Part shown: piece by piece, positions 10,839 to 20,928 of the stretch
Numbering within the stretch: the first letter of the stretch is position 1
Layout: each line of letters opens with the position of its first letter
Assembly (NCBI GenBank): GCA_029204225.1
Contig: CM055101.1
Coordinates: forward strand, 886,987 to 950,986
Direction: 5' to 3'
Length of the DNA: 64,000 bases
DNA from: Diphasiastrum complanatum
Taxonomy: Eukaryota; Streptophyta; Lycopodiopsida; Lycopodiales; Lycopodiaceae
The notes under the pieces: model-generated
Told to the model about the DNA's origin: nothing
Seen by the model: the letters and a program-made list of their open reading frames with translations, nothing else
Database searches by the model: none
Program-made: the position numbers and the translations under genes

Positions 10839-13800
10839 ATGGCTTCCAATGGTGGGATCATGCTAGAGTCTAGTGAAAGGTTGAGTTCATCAAACTACTC
10901 TACTTGGAAAGTGAGGATGGAGTCCTTACTTGAGTTGAATGAACTCATGGACATAGTTGCAGAAATTGAAGAGAGACCTCTCACACTTCAAGAGCAACAA
11001 AGGTTTGATAAGAAGGCCAAAAGGGCTCTTCATATCATTAAAATGAATGTTACAAATGAACTTCTCAAGGAAGTTGGAAAGTGTCAAAGTGCAAGTGAGG
11101 CATGGAATGCCTTAAAGAAGCTCTTTGAATCAAAGTCCACATCTAGGGTATTGACCCTAAGGAGACAAATATTTTCTAGTAGGCAAAGAGAGGGTGAAAG
11201 TGCTCATGCATTTATCTTGAGAGTTAAGTCCCTAAGTGATGATTTAGCATGCATTGATGAGAACATAAAAGATGGTGAAATAGTCCAAGTTATGTTGAAT
11301 GGTTTGCTAAATGAACATGCTAACCTTGTGCAAAGTTTTGCCATTCAAAGAGTCTTGCCAAGTGTGGTTGACTTGCAAGAAATCTTATTGGCTGAAGAAC
11401 ATAGGTTGCAATCAAAGCTTGATGGTGCATCCTTGCAAGGTGGAGGTGAAGAGGCTTTCTTCACAAAAGGCAAATTCAAGGGCAAAGGTAAAGGCAAAGG
11501 GAAATGGTCCAAAGGTGGTAACTTTGATCATGATGATCACTCTTCCTCTTCCTCTTCTACTAAGAACAATAAGTCAAAGTTCAAGTGCTTTTATTGTGGG
11601 ATAAAAGGACATTTTGCAAATGAATGCCATAAGAAACAAAATGCTAGATCTAGGTTGAGATCTAATGTACTTCTTGGAGATGATAATTGTTGTGCTAACT
11701 TGGCAAGCTTTGGTGAATCTATGGTCAATTTTTTGGATCCATTGGATCTTGAAGATGCACTAGTGTTACCTACTAGTCATATGGAGTCATGTGGAGCTAA
11801 ATTAGCATCATGTTTGTACTCTTCTACTCATGGACTTCCAAGGCTTGTTGGTTCTTCAATGGTGCTAGATGGCAAGTGCAAAAATGGAAAAGGTAAGGAA
11901 GGAGCTAACTTTATCAATGGAGTTGATGAAGATTCTTCTTTGGAAGTGATTGTTGCTAATGACTTGTTTGTTCATATGGAAAAAGATGGAGATGCTAAGT
12001 GTCATTCTTTGCAAGAAGATGGTTGTTCTTCTAATTCTTTTCATATTGATGTATGTAATCATGTGGGAAAAGATGATGGTGCTTTGAGCATGCTTGAAGG
12101 AAATGGTTCTTTTACATCTTTTTGTGATAAAGTCATTTGTGCAACAAGTGGTGTCACATTTCTTCATAAAAAGAGTAGATCAAAGGTTTCTATCATGAGA
12201 CTCGGTGAGGGAGATCACAAGTCAAAAGGAAGAGAAGTATGTGAAGTGTTCAAAGTAGGATGTACTTTGAATGATGTTTTTATGAACGATAGTGAGGAAG
12301 AATCATTATCATATGACTCATTACCTAAATCATTGAGTAGAAGTTCATGTTTGAAAAGAGAGAGTACTTCAATCACTCTTATGTTGAAGGTACTAAGGAT
12401 TCTTTTCTTGGCTTCTAATATTCAAGAGTCTTCTACTTCTTATGGTGCAACTATCAAGAGGGAGGTTTCTAACTTTTGTGGTGCTAGCATTAAGAGGGAG
12501 TCTTGTGAAGGAAAGGGCAATGGAAGAGTGGTTCTTGGGAAGATCCAAAGCATGGATCTAACATCTCTTCATCAACTCAAAGCATTCTATGATTGTGGTG
12601 GATTGTTCATTCATGGTCAAGATGGCAAAAGGTTGGTTGAAGAAGACTACATGGAGCAACTCAAGTGGCAACTTCTTCAAGGCAAGGGAGATATCATTGG
12701 TGAGCTTATTGAGGTTTGTTATGAACTCAAGAGGGCTGTTTTGATTAGGTTTGATACTCATCTTCACCTACTCTACTTCATGTTAAATGGAAATGTTGGA
12801 ATCTATCTTTTGGTTTATGATGGTGGCATTGTTTTCACTAACTATAGTGAAGGGTCAAATTTGAGCATTGATGAGATCTTGTGGGATCTTAATCATGTGT
12901 TTGAGAGGGAGTATCTTCAGAGTTTCAGATCTGAAGATGTTCACATATGCAAGATCTTTGATGTCTTATTGGAAGATCAAGAGGTTGATCTTGGATTGCT
13001 TCATCAACACCAAGAGACAAGTGGCAATTCGAAGCTAGTGAAAAGCATCAAAGAAGAGACAAATGGTCAAGGCATTTTGGATCTGTTTTTACAGGTTCTT
13101 GAAGGTTCAAGTAAGGTCTTTGGAGCTGCAAGGAAGTGTCTTCTTACTCTACCTCACTTGCCTAATCTCATGTATGAACATTGTTATGTCAATGTGTTGA
13201 AATTGTCAAATTTCAATAAAACTAGTTCCATAGTTTTGCATCCTTTGGATCTTGGAGATGGAATAGTTATCATTGCTGGTTTGTATGATCAAGTACATGA
13301 ATTCATTCAGATCTTGAAAGGTATTGAAGTGGTCAATATGTTTTCTTTTGAACAAAGTTCAAGATCTAGTATTCTAGTGTTGGCAAATTGGCAACTTGTT
13401 GACATTGTAGGATCAAGTGTTGTGTGCAAATCTTGTGGAGGTACTTCAAGTATTTCAAGTTCAGGTTTTGGTCATTCAAATGGAGTAGGGAACACATCTT
13501 TTTGGCATTCATTCACTCAAAGGCTTTCATGGATTGAAGATCTACAAAGGCAAGGTGGTGATGGAAGTTCATTCATGGAGATACATGTTGCATTCACTAT
13601 ATGTATAGTGAAATGTGGAGGAGGCATGCAAACACTTGTTGATCACTTTCATTTACAACTTGTTTGCTGCTATTTTACAGAGAAACCAGAGATGGATACA
13701 TGGAGGAATTCATTAATTGAGATTCTATGTTCTTTTACATGTACCATTTTTATGATTCTATGTAAAATTGATGTAAGAAATAGTGAAGCATCCTATATGG

Positions 13801-13931
13801 ACACTATTATCTATATCAATTATGTTGTGTCCTATTTTGTACATATTAGGATCCTTGAGAAGAGATCTATTCTGATGATGGAGATCATTCTTAAGTTGGA
13901 ACAAAGTAGTGTTGTAAAACTAGCAAGTTAA
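10839..13931 (+). CDS. E1 Gag-unknown fusion protein (1030 aa), no pol
   Basis: Starts at an ATG in good context (atcATGGct). Residues ~1-245 are a copia-type gag: SNYSTWKVRMESLLEL, then ...ALHIIKMNVTNELLKEV, LRRQIFSSRQ and LRVKSLSDDLACIDE. A Lys/Gly-rich stretch (209-226) precedes a CCHC zinc knuckle (C250, C253, H258, C263), which would bind RNA. Residues ~265-1030 match nothing I recognise: no DSG protease site, no DDE integrase, no YVDD RT. The last ~90 residues include hydrophobic stretches (e.g. LIEILCSFTCTIFMILC) that could be membrane segments. The final KLAS is shared with the pol C-terminus of the element at 62608. The frame is intact in both E1 and E2, which differ at only three residues. 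Confidence 0.9.
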   Translation: MASNGGIMLESSERLSSSNYSTWKVRMESLLELNELMDIVAEIEERPLTLQEQQRFDKKAKRALHIIKMNVTNELLKEVGKCQSASEAWNALKKLFESKSTSRVLTLRRQIFSSRQREGESAHAFILRVKSLSDDLACIDENIKDGEIVQVMLNGLLNEHANLVQSFAIQRVLPSVVDLQEILLAEEHRLQSKLDGASLQGGGEEAFFTKGKFKGKGKGKGKWSKGGNFDHDDHSSSSSSTKNNKSKFKCFYCGIKGHFANECHKKQNARSRLRSNVLLGDDNCCANLASFGESMVNFLDPLDLEDALVLPTSHMESCGAKLASCLYSSTHGLPRLVGSSMVLDGKCKNGKGKEGANFINGVDEDSSLEVIVANDLFVHMEKDGDAKCHSLQEDGCSSNSFHIDVCNHVGKDDGALSMLEGNGSFTSFCDKVICATSGVTFLHKKSRSKVSIMRLGEGDHKSKGREVCEVFKVGCTLNDVFMNDSEEESLSYDSLPKSLSRSSCLKRESTSITLMLKVLRILFLASNIQESSTSYGATIKREVSNFCGASIKRESCEGKGNGRVVLGKIQSMDLTSLHQLKAFYDCGGLFIHGQDGKRLVEEDYMEQLKWQLLQGKGDIIGELIEVCYELKRAVLIRFDTHLHLLYFMLNGNVGIYLLVYDGGIVFTNYSEGSNLSIDEILWDLNHVFEREYLQSFRSEDVHICKIFDVLLEDQEVDLGLLHQHQETSGNSKLVKSIKEETNGQGILDLFLQVLEGSSKVFGAARKCLLTLPHLPNLMYEHCYVNVLKLSNFNKTSSIVLHPLDLGDGIVIIAGLYDQVHEFIQILKGIEVVNMFSFEQSSRSSILVLANWQLVDIVGSSVVCKSCGGTSSISSSGFGHSNGVGNTSFWHSFTQRLSWIEDLQRQGGDGSSFMEIHVAFTICIVKCGGGMQTLVDHFHLQLVCCYFTEKPEMDTWRNSLIEILCSFTCTIFMILCKIDVRNSEASYMDTIIYINYVVSYFVHIRILEKRSILMMEIILKLEQSSVVKLAS

Positions 13932-13934
13932 GTT

Positions 13935-13944
13935 GAAGAGGGAG
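13935..13944 (+). promoter_or_regulatory. E1 polypurine tract
   Basis: GAAGAGGGAG abuts the TG of the 3' LTR and would prime plus-strand synthesis. It is identical in E2 and in the minus-strand element at the right edge. Confidence 0.9.
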
Positions 13945-14590
13945 TGTGAAAATTGTCAACATTTCCTTGTCTAGTTTTAGGCCAAAATTGCTAAAAATGG
14001 CACATAGTTTAGGATCTGACTTTTCACACGTGTGAAACAGGTCTAGATATTTTTAGTAAGTGTATTTTTTCAGTATGAAGAAGTGTCAAACTTCAAGACC
14101 TTCGAAATGAGTCCATTTTCATGTATTTTGGACATATATGCCAATTTTACCTATATAGGGCATATTTTAGGTAAGGAGGGTCTAGAGAGAGGATAGAGAG
14201 TCATCTCTCTCAGCTATATATAGCAGGTAGGCCGTGGAGAAACAGGTTGGAGCAGATCCATTGTATTCATTTGCTTAATGAGAGATTTTTCTATTGGGTT
14301 CTCCTTCCATTGTTGGCATTGTGAGTGATTGAGTTCAAGCTTTGTGTGTATGATCTTAGGTGCTTTCCAAAAGTGGTAGGCTGATGTATTATGGACTGTA
14401 TAATGCTATTTTGGGCCGCACTTGATGTTTATGGAAGTTTCCATTTGTGATAAATGTTTTTTGATCAAGTTCTTTGCATTCTAGGTAGCATAGAATGTGT
14501 TGCCAATTCCTAGCTTATGTAGTTTGGAGTGCAAGCATTCAAGCCAATGATCTTGGAGTTTAGATCCACTTAGGATCTGTATTTTTCACA
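13945..14590 (+). repeat. E1 3' LTR
   Basis: 646 bp. It differs from the 5' LTR by two substitutions (equivalents of 9066 and 9270) and one missing base in the gtgtagtg stretch. The G-box palindrome is at 14022-14037. Confidence 0.93.
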
Positions 14591-15099
14591 ATACATAGTA
14601 ATGGATAATAGAAATCAACTAGTAGCTCTATTCAACTTTTCTATGAGTATTTTTGGACATTCAACATCTTATCATTGGATGTTACAAGAAACCTTAAGTA
14701 ATGATCTGTTTTGAAGGTTTGGCTGCAATTATTTTCAAAGGTCGGATCCTTTTCTCTCATATTCTAAAGCGATATCATGTGAAGTCTTTCATTTATTACC
14801 ACATATTAGATTCCACTTTTAACCTCACAATTGACATCCAAAACTGCGGATAACTCAATGGTCACAAAGATATCAGTTACGAGTTCAACTGAATGAATTC
14901 AAACCAGGACATCAATAACCAGTATTAAGCAATTATTTATAGGGATTACCAAAATCCTAACTGCAAAATACATTTCCTGATACTACTTACTACCATCTGA
15001 TGTCCACTCTTCTTCCTTCCTTAGAATTTTCAGTTCTCTGAAAATCTATTTCAGCTAAGGTACCAAAAAGACGTAATGACAGTAGTAAATGTTTAAAAA
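14591..15099. repeat. Modules D and A-left, interrupted target of E1
   Basis: 14596-14800 matches 34410-34620 and 36394-36560 (agtaatggataatagaaatc...). 14810-15090 matches 31450-31740. No intact ORF; the minus strand of module D may be decayed gypsy pol (see 34560-34910). Confidence 0.65.
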
Positions 15100-16095
15100 T
15101 CAGTTACAATAGGAAAAAGTCCAAAACAATTTCTGTTATATCAAAAATCATTTACTAGTATGTGAAACCGTACTAGTCTGATCTTTTGAATATAATTCAC
15201 CATAGGATTTTATTGGAAATAAAATCAGTTATGTAATTTCTATTACGACAAATTTTCCAATCAAATTGGACTGTTTTTCCTTTTTATTGACTGGTTTGGC
15301 ATTACTCCGTTAATATTGATAAAACCTATCCAAACACAGAATATAAAATTACATGAATAGAAATCCCACCAATAGAAATTCAATAATTCTTGAATCATAT
15401 CCTGTCAGATTTACTGTCTAGATAAAGAATACCATTCCCACTCATTCAATCTGATCATTTCATATTGTTTGATGATTTTAATCAAATTTAACGAGTATCT
15501 TGCACAAACATTTCTTTGACTGATAGAATTCTAGCGATCAACATCAATTAGAAAACTATTAGACAAGTAACTTTCAAATTTTTACCAAATTGAAATTCAA
15601 CAACAAAGAAAAAAAATTCAAATTTTAACTTTCAATCTGGGAGTTCCCAACTCCAAAATTAAAAAGAATGACAATACAATAAACCTGTCCGCAATTTCAT
15701 TGCGGTTCCTCTTGTCAATTTTAACTTATCTATCACCACAAAGTAATTTAGACTTAGTGAAAACACTATGACCAATTCTGAGTGATAAACTCAATTTAAT
15801 GAATTCACTAAAGGAGCATGATGCAAGACTGGAGTTTTCAACATGTTTGGGTGCCACGCATCACCATCCTAGGTGGTCACGTTTCGCCGACAAGACCGTG
15901 CTTGAAGGGACCCACTGTGCTATGCCTATATAGTGGTGGGGTTTCTCTCTTTCCATTCACTCAATCTACCCAGGAGTTCGTGGATGGAGAGCACGTGCAT
16001 GAGCCGGGATGCATCTTTAGGCTAGGAGATGTGTGCTAGGGAGAGTAGAGTGGGTATGGGATGCTAGTTATCGTAGGAGGCTTGACCGGGCATGA

Positions 16096-16731
16096 TTATG
16101 TCGATTGCTCCAGTGCATGGAGGTGGGTCGGTTGTGACCCTACGGATGGGCAGTTACGGTGCATCGTCACTTGTATGGGGTCTGCGAAACCTTTAAGGCA
16201 GTCAATGATCCTAGGGAGTTGTAACATATTCCCAATCATTATTCTTGTGAATACATTCTGAATATGCACGTGAATTAGATACTGGTCATTGAGTTGAAGA
16301 GAATCCATAGGAATAAGAGTCTCCAATAGAAGCCACTTTAAGCTCTTGTGAAATGGATTCATGAGGCATTGAACAAGAATCCGAGTAATGATATGAGTTG
16401 GATTTCTATGCAATAATGAAATCTCTTCATTGCTAGTAGTATCCATGTTGAATACCTCATACTCCATTAGATTGTTGTCAAAAATAAAATCATTCACTAA
16501 AGCTCCCAAATCAAACTGAAATGGTTCGCATATCGGGTTCTTAAAATAGCCACTCAATTTCAAGCCATGGAATATTGGTGTTGTATAGTCCTCATTCTGA
16601 AAGTCTGGTGAATGTCTTGATCGACTTTCTTTGAGCATAACACTATTCTCGATTTGAAGACCAAAAAAGCTCTTCATGTGATCAAGATGAATGTGACAAA
16701 TTGAACTTCTCAAGGAAGTTGGTAAGTGCAC
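16096..16731 (-). CDS. Unrecognised ORF in repeat, longer version
   Basis: 211 codons and the counterpart of the ORF at 2528-3040. The first ~55 residues run through the antisense of gag-derived DNA, so that part is unlikely to be genuine. The conserved portion starts around KLSGYFKNPICEPFQFDLG. No family recognised. Confidence 0.25.
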   Translation of the reverse strand: MHLPTSLRSSICHIHLDHMKSFFGLQIENSVMLKESRSRHSPDFQNEDYTTPIFHGLKLSGYFKNPICEPFQFDLGALVNDFIFDNNLMEYEVFNMDTTSNEEISLLHRNPTHIITRILVQCLMNPFHKSLKWLLLETLIPMDSLQLNDQYLIHVHIQNVFTRIMIGNMLQLPRIIDCLKGFADPIQVTMHRNCPSVGSQPTHLHALEQST

Positions 16732-16917
16732 TACATCTAGTAAGGCTTGGGAATCTCTAAAGAAGGTTTATGAGTCCAAGTTTACATCAAGGGTTCTAAC
16801 CCTTAGGAGTCAAATCTTTTCAAGTTTTTAAAATAAGGATGAAAGTGCTTATGCTTTTGTTTTGAGGGTTAAAGCATTTAATGATGAGTTAGCATGCATT
16901 GATGAAAGACTTAAGGA
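16680..16917 (+). pseudogene. Ty1/copia gag fragment
   Basis: Plus-strand gag core: ESKFTSRVLTLRSQIFSS, a stop at the aligned position of the RE(G)E segment, then DESAYAFVLRVKAFNDELACIDERLKE. It is truncated at 16917 by another LTR. Counterpart of the minus-strand fragment at 1850-2445. Confidence 0.75.
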
Positions 16918-17003
16918 ATATGAAGACAGGTCCTCACACGTGTGGACCCACATAGATGTCAAAATACATAAAAAAACCATGTGAAAATTGCTAAATTCTA
17001 ACA
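16918..17003 (-). repeat. E3 3' LTR, truncated
   Basis: Starts (minus strand) TGTTAGAATTTAGC directly after a purine tract TTGAGGAGGAG (about 17004-17014). Only ~86 bp remain before the gag fragment of another element. It contains a CACACGTGTG palindrome at 16935-16944. Confidence 0.7.
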
Positions 17004-17039
17004 CTCCTCCTCAATTTTTACATGATACAACTATAATAC

Positions 17040-19560
17040 ATCCATCTACAACTCCTAAGGCTGATCTTAACTTGATGAATGAAGACTTTGGCAAGGCTTT
17101 GGTGAGTAGATCAGCAAGGCAATCTGAAGAAGACACATGATGTAGCTTGATCTATTTGCTTGAACCTTTTCCCTCACAAAATGGTGAGCAATCTCTATGT
17201 GCTTGCTCCTTGCATGGAATGTGGTATTGTTGCTAATGCTTGGCTTGATTGGTTGTCACAATATATTATTGGCTGTTCCTTGGCCTCCATGAATTGAAAC
17301 TCCACCAAAAGCCTCTTCAACCATAAGATCTCCTTTGTTGTGAATGCTAGTGCCTTGTATTCCAACTCGGTTGAAAATAGAGAAATAGTATCTTGGGTTT
17401 TGAAAAGCCAAGACACTATGCCATTGCAAAGAAAGGTAACAAAAGCACTTGTGGACCTCCTATCCACCTTATCACCTGCAAAATCAGCATCCGAATATGC
17501 CCTTAAGGCAAGATTAGATCCATCATATAAAATGACAAAGTTCTTGATGGCCGAGATGTACCTCAACACCCTTTTTGCATTTTTCCAATGACAAACCAAT
17601 GGATTTTGCATAGGTTGGCTTAGTTTACCCACACTATAACTTAGATCAGGCCTATTTATAGTAAGATAGATCAAGGAGCCTATATAGTGTGATGTCCTCA
17701 AAAGATGCTTCATCATCACTATTAGAAACTTTACATTTTGCTCCATAGGAGTTTCTACTCCTTTACAATCTTTCATTTCAAACTTTTCTAAAATAGAAGA
17801 AGCATATTTGGATTGACAAATAAAACTCAAATCTTTGCCTCTTGAAACTTCTATTCCTAATATGAAATGAAGATTACCAGGATCCACCATCTTAAACTCT
17901 TTAGACAATGCTACTTTCACTTCTTGAATACCATCATGATCATTTCCACTAAGGATAATGTCATCTACATACAAAATGAGAATGATGATTTTACCATCAT
18001 TGAATCTTAAGTACAAAGAAGGATCATAAGCACTTACAACAAATTTTATAGAGTTCAAGAAAGTATTCAACCTAGAGTATCAGGCTCTAGGGGCTTGCTT
18101 AAGCCCATAAAGGCTTCTTAGCAATAAACACACTTTTTCCTTTTGATCTTCTTTGATGAAGCCTTCAGGTTGCCTCATGAAGATCTCCTCTTCCAAATAA
18201 CCATTGAAAAATGCATTAGTCACATCAAATTGAAATAGAGGCCAATTGAAATTAGTTGCAAGAGAAATGATTAACCTTATGAAAACTAGTTTAGCAACAG
18301 GAGCAAAAGTTTCATCAAAATCTACTCCCTTGGTTTGCAAGAACTCCTTTGCCACTAGCCTTGCCTTGTGTTTGTTGATGCTCCCATCTTGATTGTACTT
18401 CAATCTATAGATCCATTTGCACTCAAGTGGTTTTCTTTCATAAGGAAGATCCACAAGCTTCCATGTATGATTCTCCATAAGAGCATCATACTTCTTTTGC
18501 ATGGCATCCCTCCATTCTTGTGACTCCATAGCATCTTCAAAGCAACTTGGCTCATCAAACATAGAAGTTAGAAAAGTGTAAGAGGTAAGTGAATGAAGAC
18601 CTTTCCTTTGTTCACCTTTGTCAACATAGGTGAGCCTTGAAGGCTCAGCTTTCCTTCTTGTAGACCTCCTTGGAGTCCTCGGATCTTGAGATGGATCCTC
18701 AAGATCCTGATCACATGTAGGCTCCTCCTCAAATCTTACAAGATCCTTGACATAAGATGGATTAGAAGCTTTTTCATTCAACTTACAGTAGTTACTTTCA
18801 TCAAAAGTAACATCTCTACTCACTAAAATCTTTTTAGTGATTGGATTATAGACTCTATATCCTTTGTTATTTCCAGCATAACCAACAAAGATCCCTTTTA
18901 TAGAAGTAGGATCATCCTTCTTTCTTGTATCTAATGCTTGAAAAACATAGCAAGTAGATCCGAAAATTCTTAGATCTTTAAGATTCGGCTTCTTACAAAA
19001 TAGAGCCTCATAAGATGTTATGCCTCCAATGGGCTTACATGGCAATCTATTACACAAATAAGTTGCACAAATAATAGCCTCTCCCCAAAAAGGCTTAGGT
19101 AGAGATGCATCTAGCCTTAAAGCCTTTGCACACTCACAAACTGTTCTATTCATTCTCTTGGCTATACCATTTTGTGGAGGATTATAAGTACATGTAAGCT
19201 CTCTTTTAATGCCATTGGATTTACAAAACTCTATCATCTTGGTGGAGATATACTCTCCACCATTATCACTCCTCAATACTTTAATTCTAGCATCAAGTTG
19301 ATTTTCAACTAGAGTTTTGAACTTAACAAAAGCCTCAAACACTTTACTTCTGGAATCCAAAAGTTCAATCCAAGTGTATCTAGAGTAATCATCAATAAGA
19401 GATACATACATAGATGCACCTCCATTAGATTTTTGAGAAAAAGAGTGCACATCACTATGAATGAGATCTAATGCTTTTGTAGATCTAGTGGAAGAGTTAA
19501 CAAAAGGTAGCTTGTGTGCCTTTGAGAGGCTTCAAGCTTCACATATTTTTCCACACTTTG
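17040..19560 (-). pseudogene. E3 pol: integrase, reverse transcriptase, RNase H
   Basis: Integrase core with IHSDVHS (first Asp) and LRSDNGGEY (second Asp), but the expected catalytic Glu is Lys in NGIAKRMNRT. Then comes the linker ending TPRRSTRR, RT with FDVTNAFFNG and YVDDIILSG, and RNase H with YSDADFAGD and CDNQSSQAL. A TGA at about 18077-18079 replaces the Trp of the usual APRAWY motif. The end of RNase H is frameshifted after PHSM. One frame runs from 19450 down to 17195 apart from that stop. Inactive. Confidence 0.9.
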
Positions 19561-20348
19561 AGAGGGTCTTTGGAAGCTGAGAGCAAGATCCTTGGTGCAT
19601 AGCATCTCCATTGATTTGAAGTTGGGATGGCCCAACCTGTTATGCCAAAGCTCCGCTTGATTGAGCTCCTCCTTCACCATGTTCACACTTCCAAGAAAAA
19701 CATTAGCATCTAGCTTGAAAAGCCTTCCTTGCGTGAATCCCTTTACAAAGCAAGTATCATTCATCATTATGGAGAAAACCCCTTGCTTAAAATAGACATC
19801 TAAACCATCATCCATCAATTTTCCTACACTTAACAAATTCTTAGTGAGTGTATGAACATAGAGTACATTATCAAGATCTACTCTTTTAGAGGATCCAAAA
19901 CTTAAGGGAATAGTTCCCACTCCATCTATTCTACATTCTTGATCACTTGTTGTTAGAATAGACTTTTTACAACCTACAAAAGGTACAAGAGTTGACAAAA
20001 AATCTTTTTGGAATGTCATGTGGGAACTAGCCCCACTATCAATCCACCATGTGTCATTGGAGTAGCTCTTGGATGTTGATGTAGATGCCATCAAGGATGA
20101 ATCCACTTCATCTTCATCTTCCTCAAGAGTGAGGTTGGCTTGTTTGCTCTCTCCTGGTGCATTCTTTTTCTTGTAACACTCGGCTGCAAAGTGCCCCTTT
20201 TTTTCACAAAAGAAGCACTTGAGTTTGGCTTTGTTCTTCTTTCCACCTTTAGAGCTTTATGGTTGTTCATCACTCTTGGTCTCCTTTTGTTGGATCTTCT
20301 TCTTTCCTTTGCTTGAGAAGTTGGCCTTCTCAGCACCATCATGTAACT
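19468..20348 (-). pseudogene. E3 zinc knuckle, protease and pre-integrase region
   Basis: Reads CFFCEKKGHFAAEC (CCHC knuckle) near 20190-20230, then the aspartic protease site WWIDSGASSHMT near 20030, LDNVLYVHTLTKNLLSVGKL, and pre-integrase ELWHNRLGHPNFKSM. A frameshift near 19560 disrupts the following Cys pair. An in-frame stop precedes the knuckle. Confidence 0.85.
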
Positions 20349-20928
20349 TCAAGGAACCAATCCTTTACTCTCCTCGGCCACAAGCACACTATGGAGCTTG
20401 TCAATAGAAGGTAGTGCATCTTGAATAGCAAAGCTTTGTACAAGATTGGAGAACACATCTCCAAGATCATTCAAAATTATTTGAACAAGTTCATCATCAT
20501 GAATACCCTCACTTATGATGGAAAGTTCTTTATTGAGAGACTTTATTCTCAAGACATACTCTTGAGCACTCTCATCACTCCCTCTAATGCTTTGAAGAAC
20601 TTTATCTCTTATTATAGGCACTCTAGAGGTATTTTTGGATTCATAAATCCCTTTTAGATGGTCCCATGCCTCTTTGGCCGAGGTACAAGATGCCACTTCT
20701 TTTAGAAGTTCATTACTAACATTCATTTTTAGGCAATGTAATGCTAGTCTAGCTCTCCTTTTGTACCTCACTAGATCTTGCCCTCCTTGAGGTTCTTCTT
20801 TCTCTCCTCTGACAAGATCATACATATCTTGGAGCACTAGTAGTGCCCATTCTTACTTTCCATGTTGAATAATTATTAGAATTTAGCCTTTCACTAGCCT
20901 CAAGAAGATAGGCTCCAGTTGAACCCAT
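20349..20928 (-). pseudogene. E3 gag
   Basis: Begins MGSTGAYLLEASERLNSNNY at 20928. A one-base shift near 20845-20855 moves the frame, after which LQDMYDLVRGEKEEP... continues through ALHCLKMNVSNELLKEVASC and YVLRIKSLNKELSIISEG to the end at 20349. Clearly homologous to E1 gag, but a separate family. Confidence 0.85.

Larger units (their letters stand above)
9020..14590 (+). mobile_element. E1: complete non-autonomous copia-type LTR retrotransposon
   Basis: A 5571-bp element with LTRs of 647 and 646 bp (TGTG...CACA), a primer-binding site directly after the 5' LTR, a polypurine tract directly before the 3' LTR, and one long ORF. The LTRs differ by two substitutions and one 1-bp indel, so insertion was recent. 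The flanks atcca (9015-9019) and ataca (14591-14595) are a 5-bp target duplication with one later mismatch. The pre-insertion site is visible in paralogous modules near 34410 and 36390 (atccgtagtaatgg, atccatagtaatgg). No protease, integrase, RT or RNase H motif occurs inside, so movement needs proteins in trans. Confidence 0.93.
15100..16917 (-). repeat. Right arm of the ~1.8 kb inverted repeat
   Basis: Reverse complement of 2174-3961. It is cut at its right end by the 3' LTR remnant of the minus-strand copia element E3. It carries the longer (211-codon) version of the unrecognised ORF at 16096-16731 on the minus strand. Confidence 0.8.

Noticed and set aside
11865-12167. Minus-strand ORFs inside E1 (and the equivalents in E2)
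   Set aside because: They lie antisense to the 1030-codon ORF, with no recognisable protein features.
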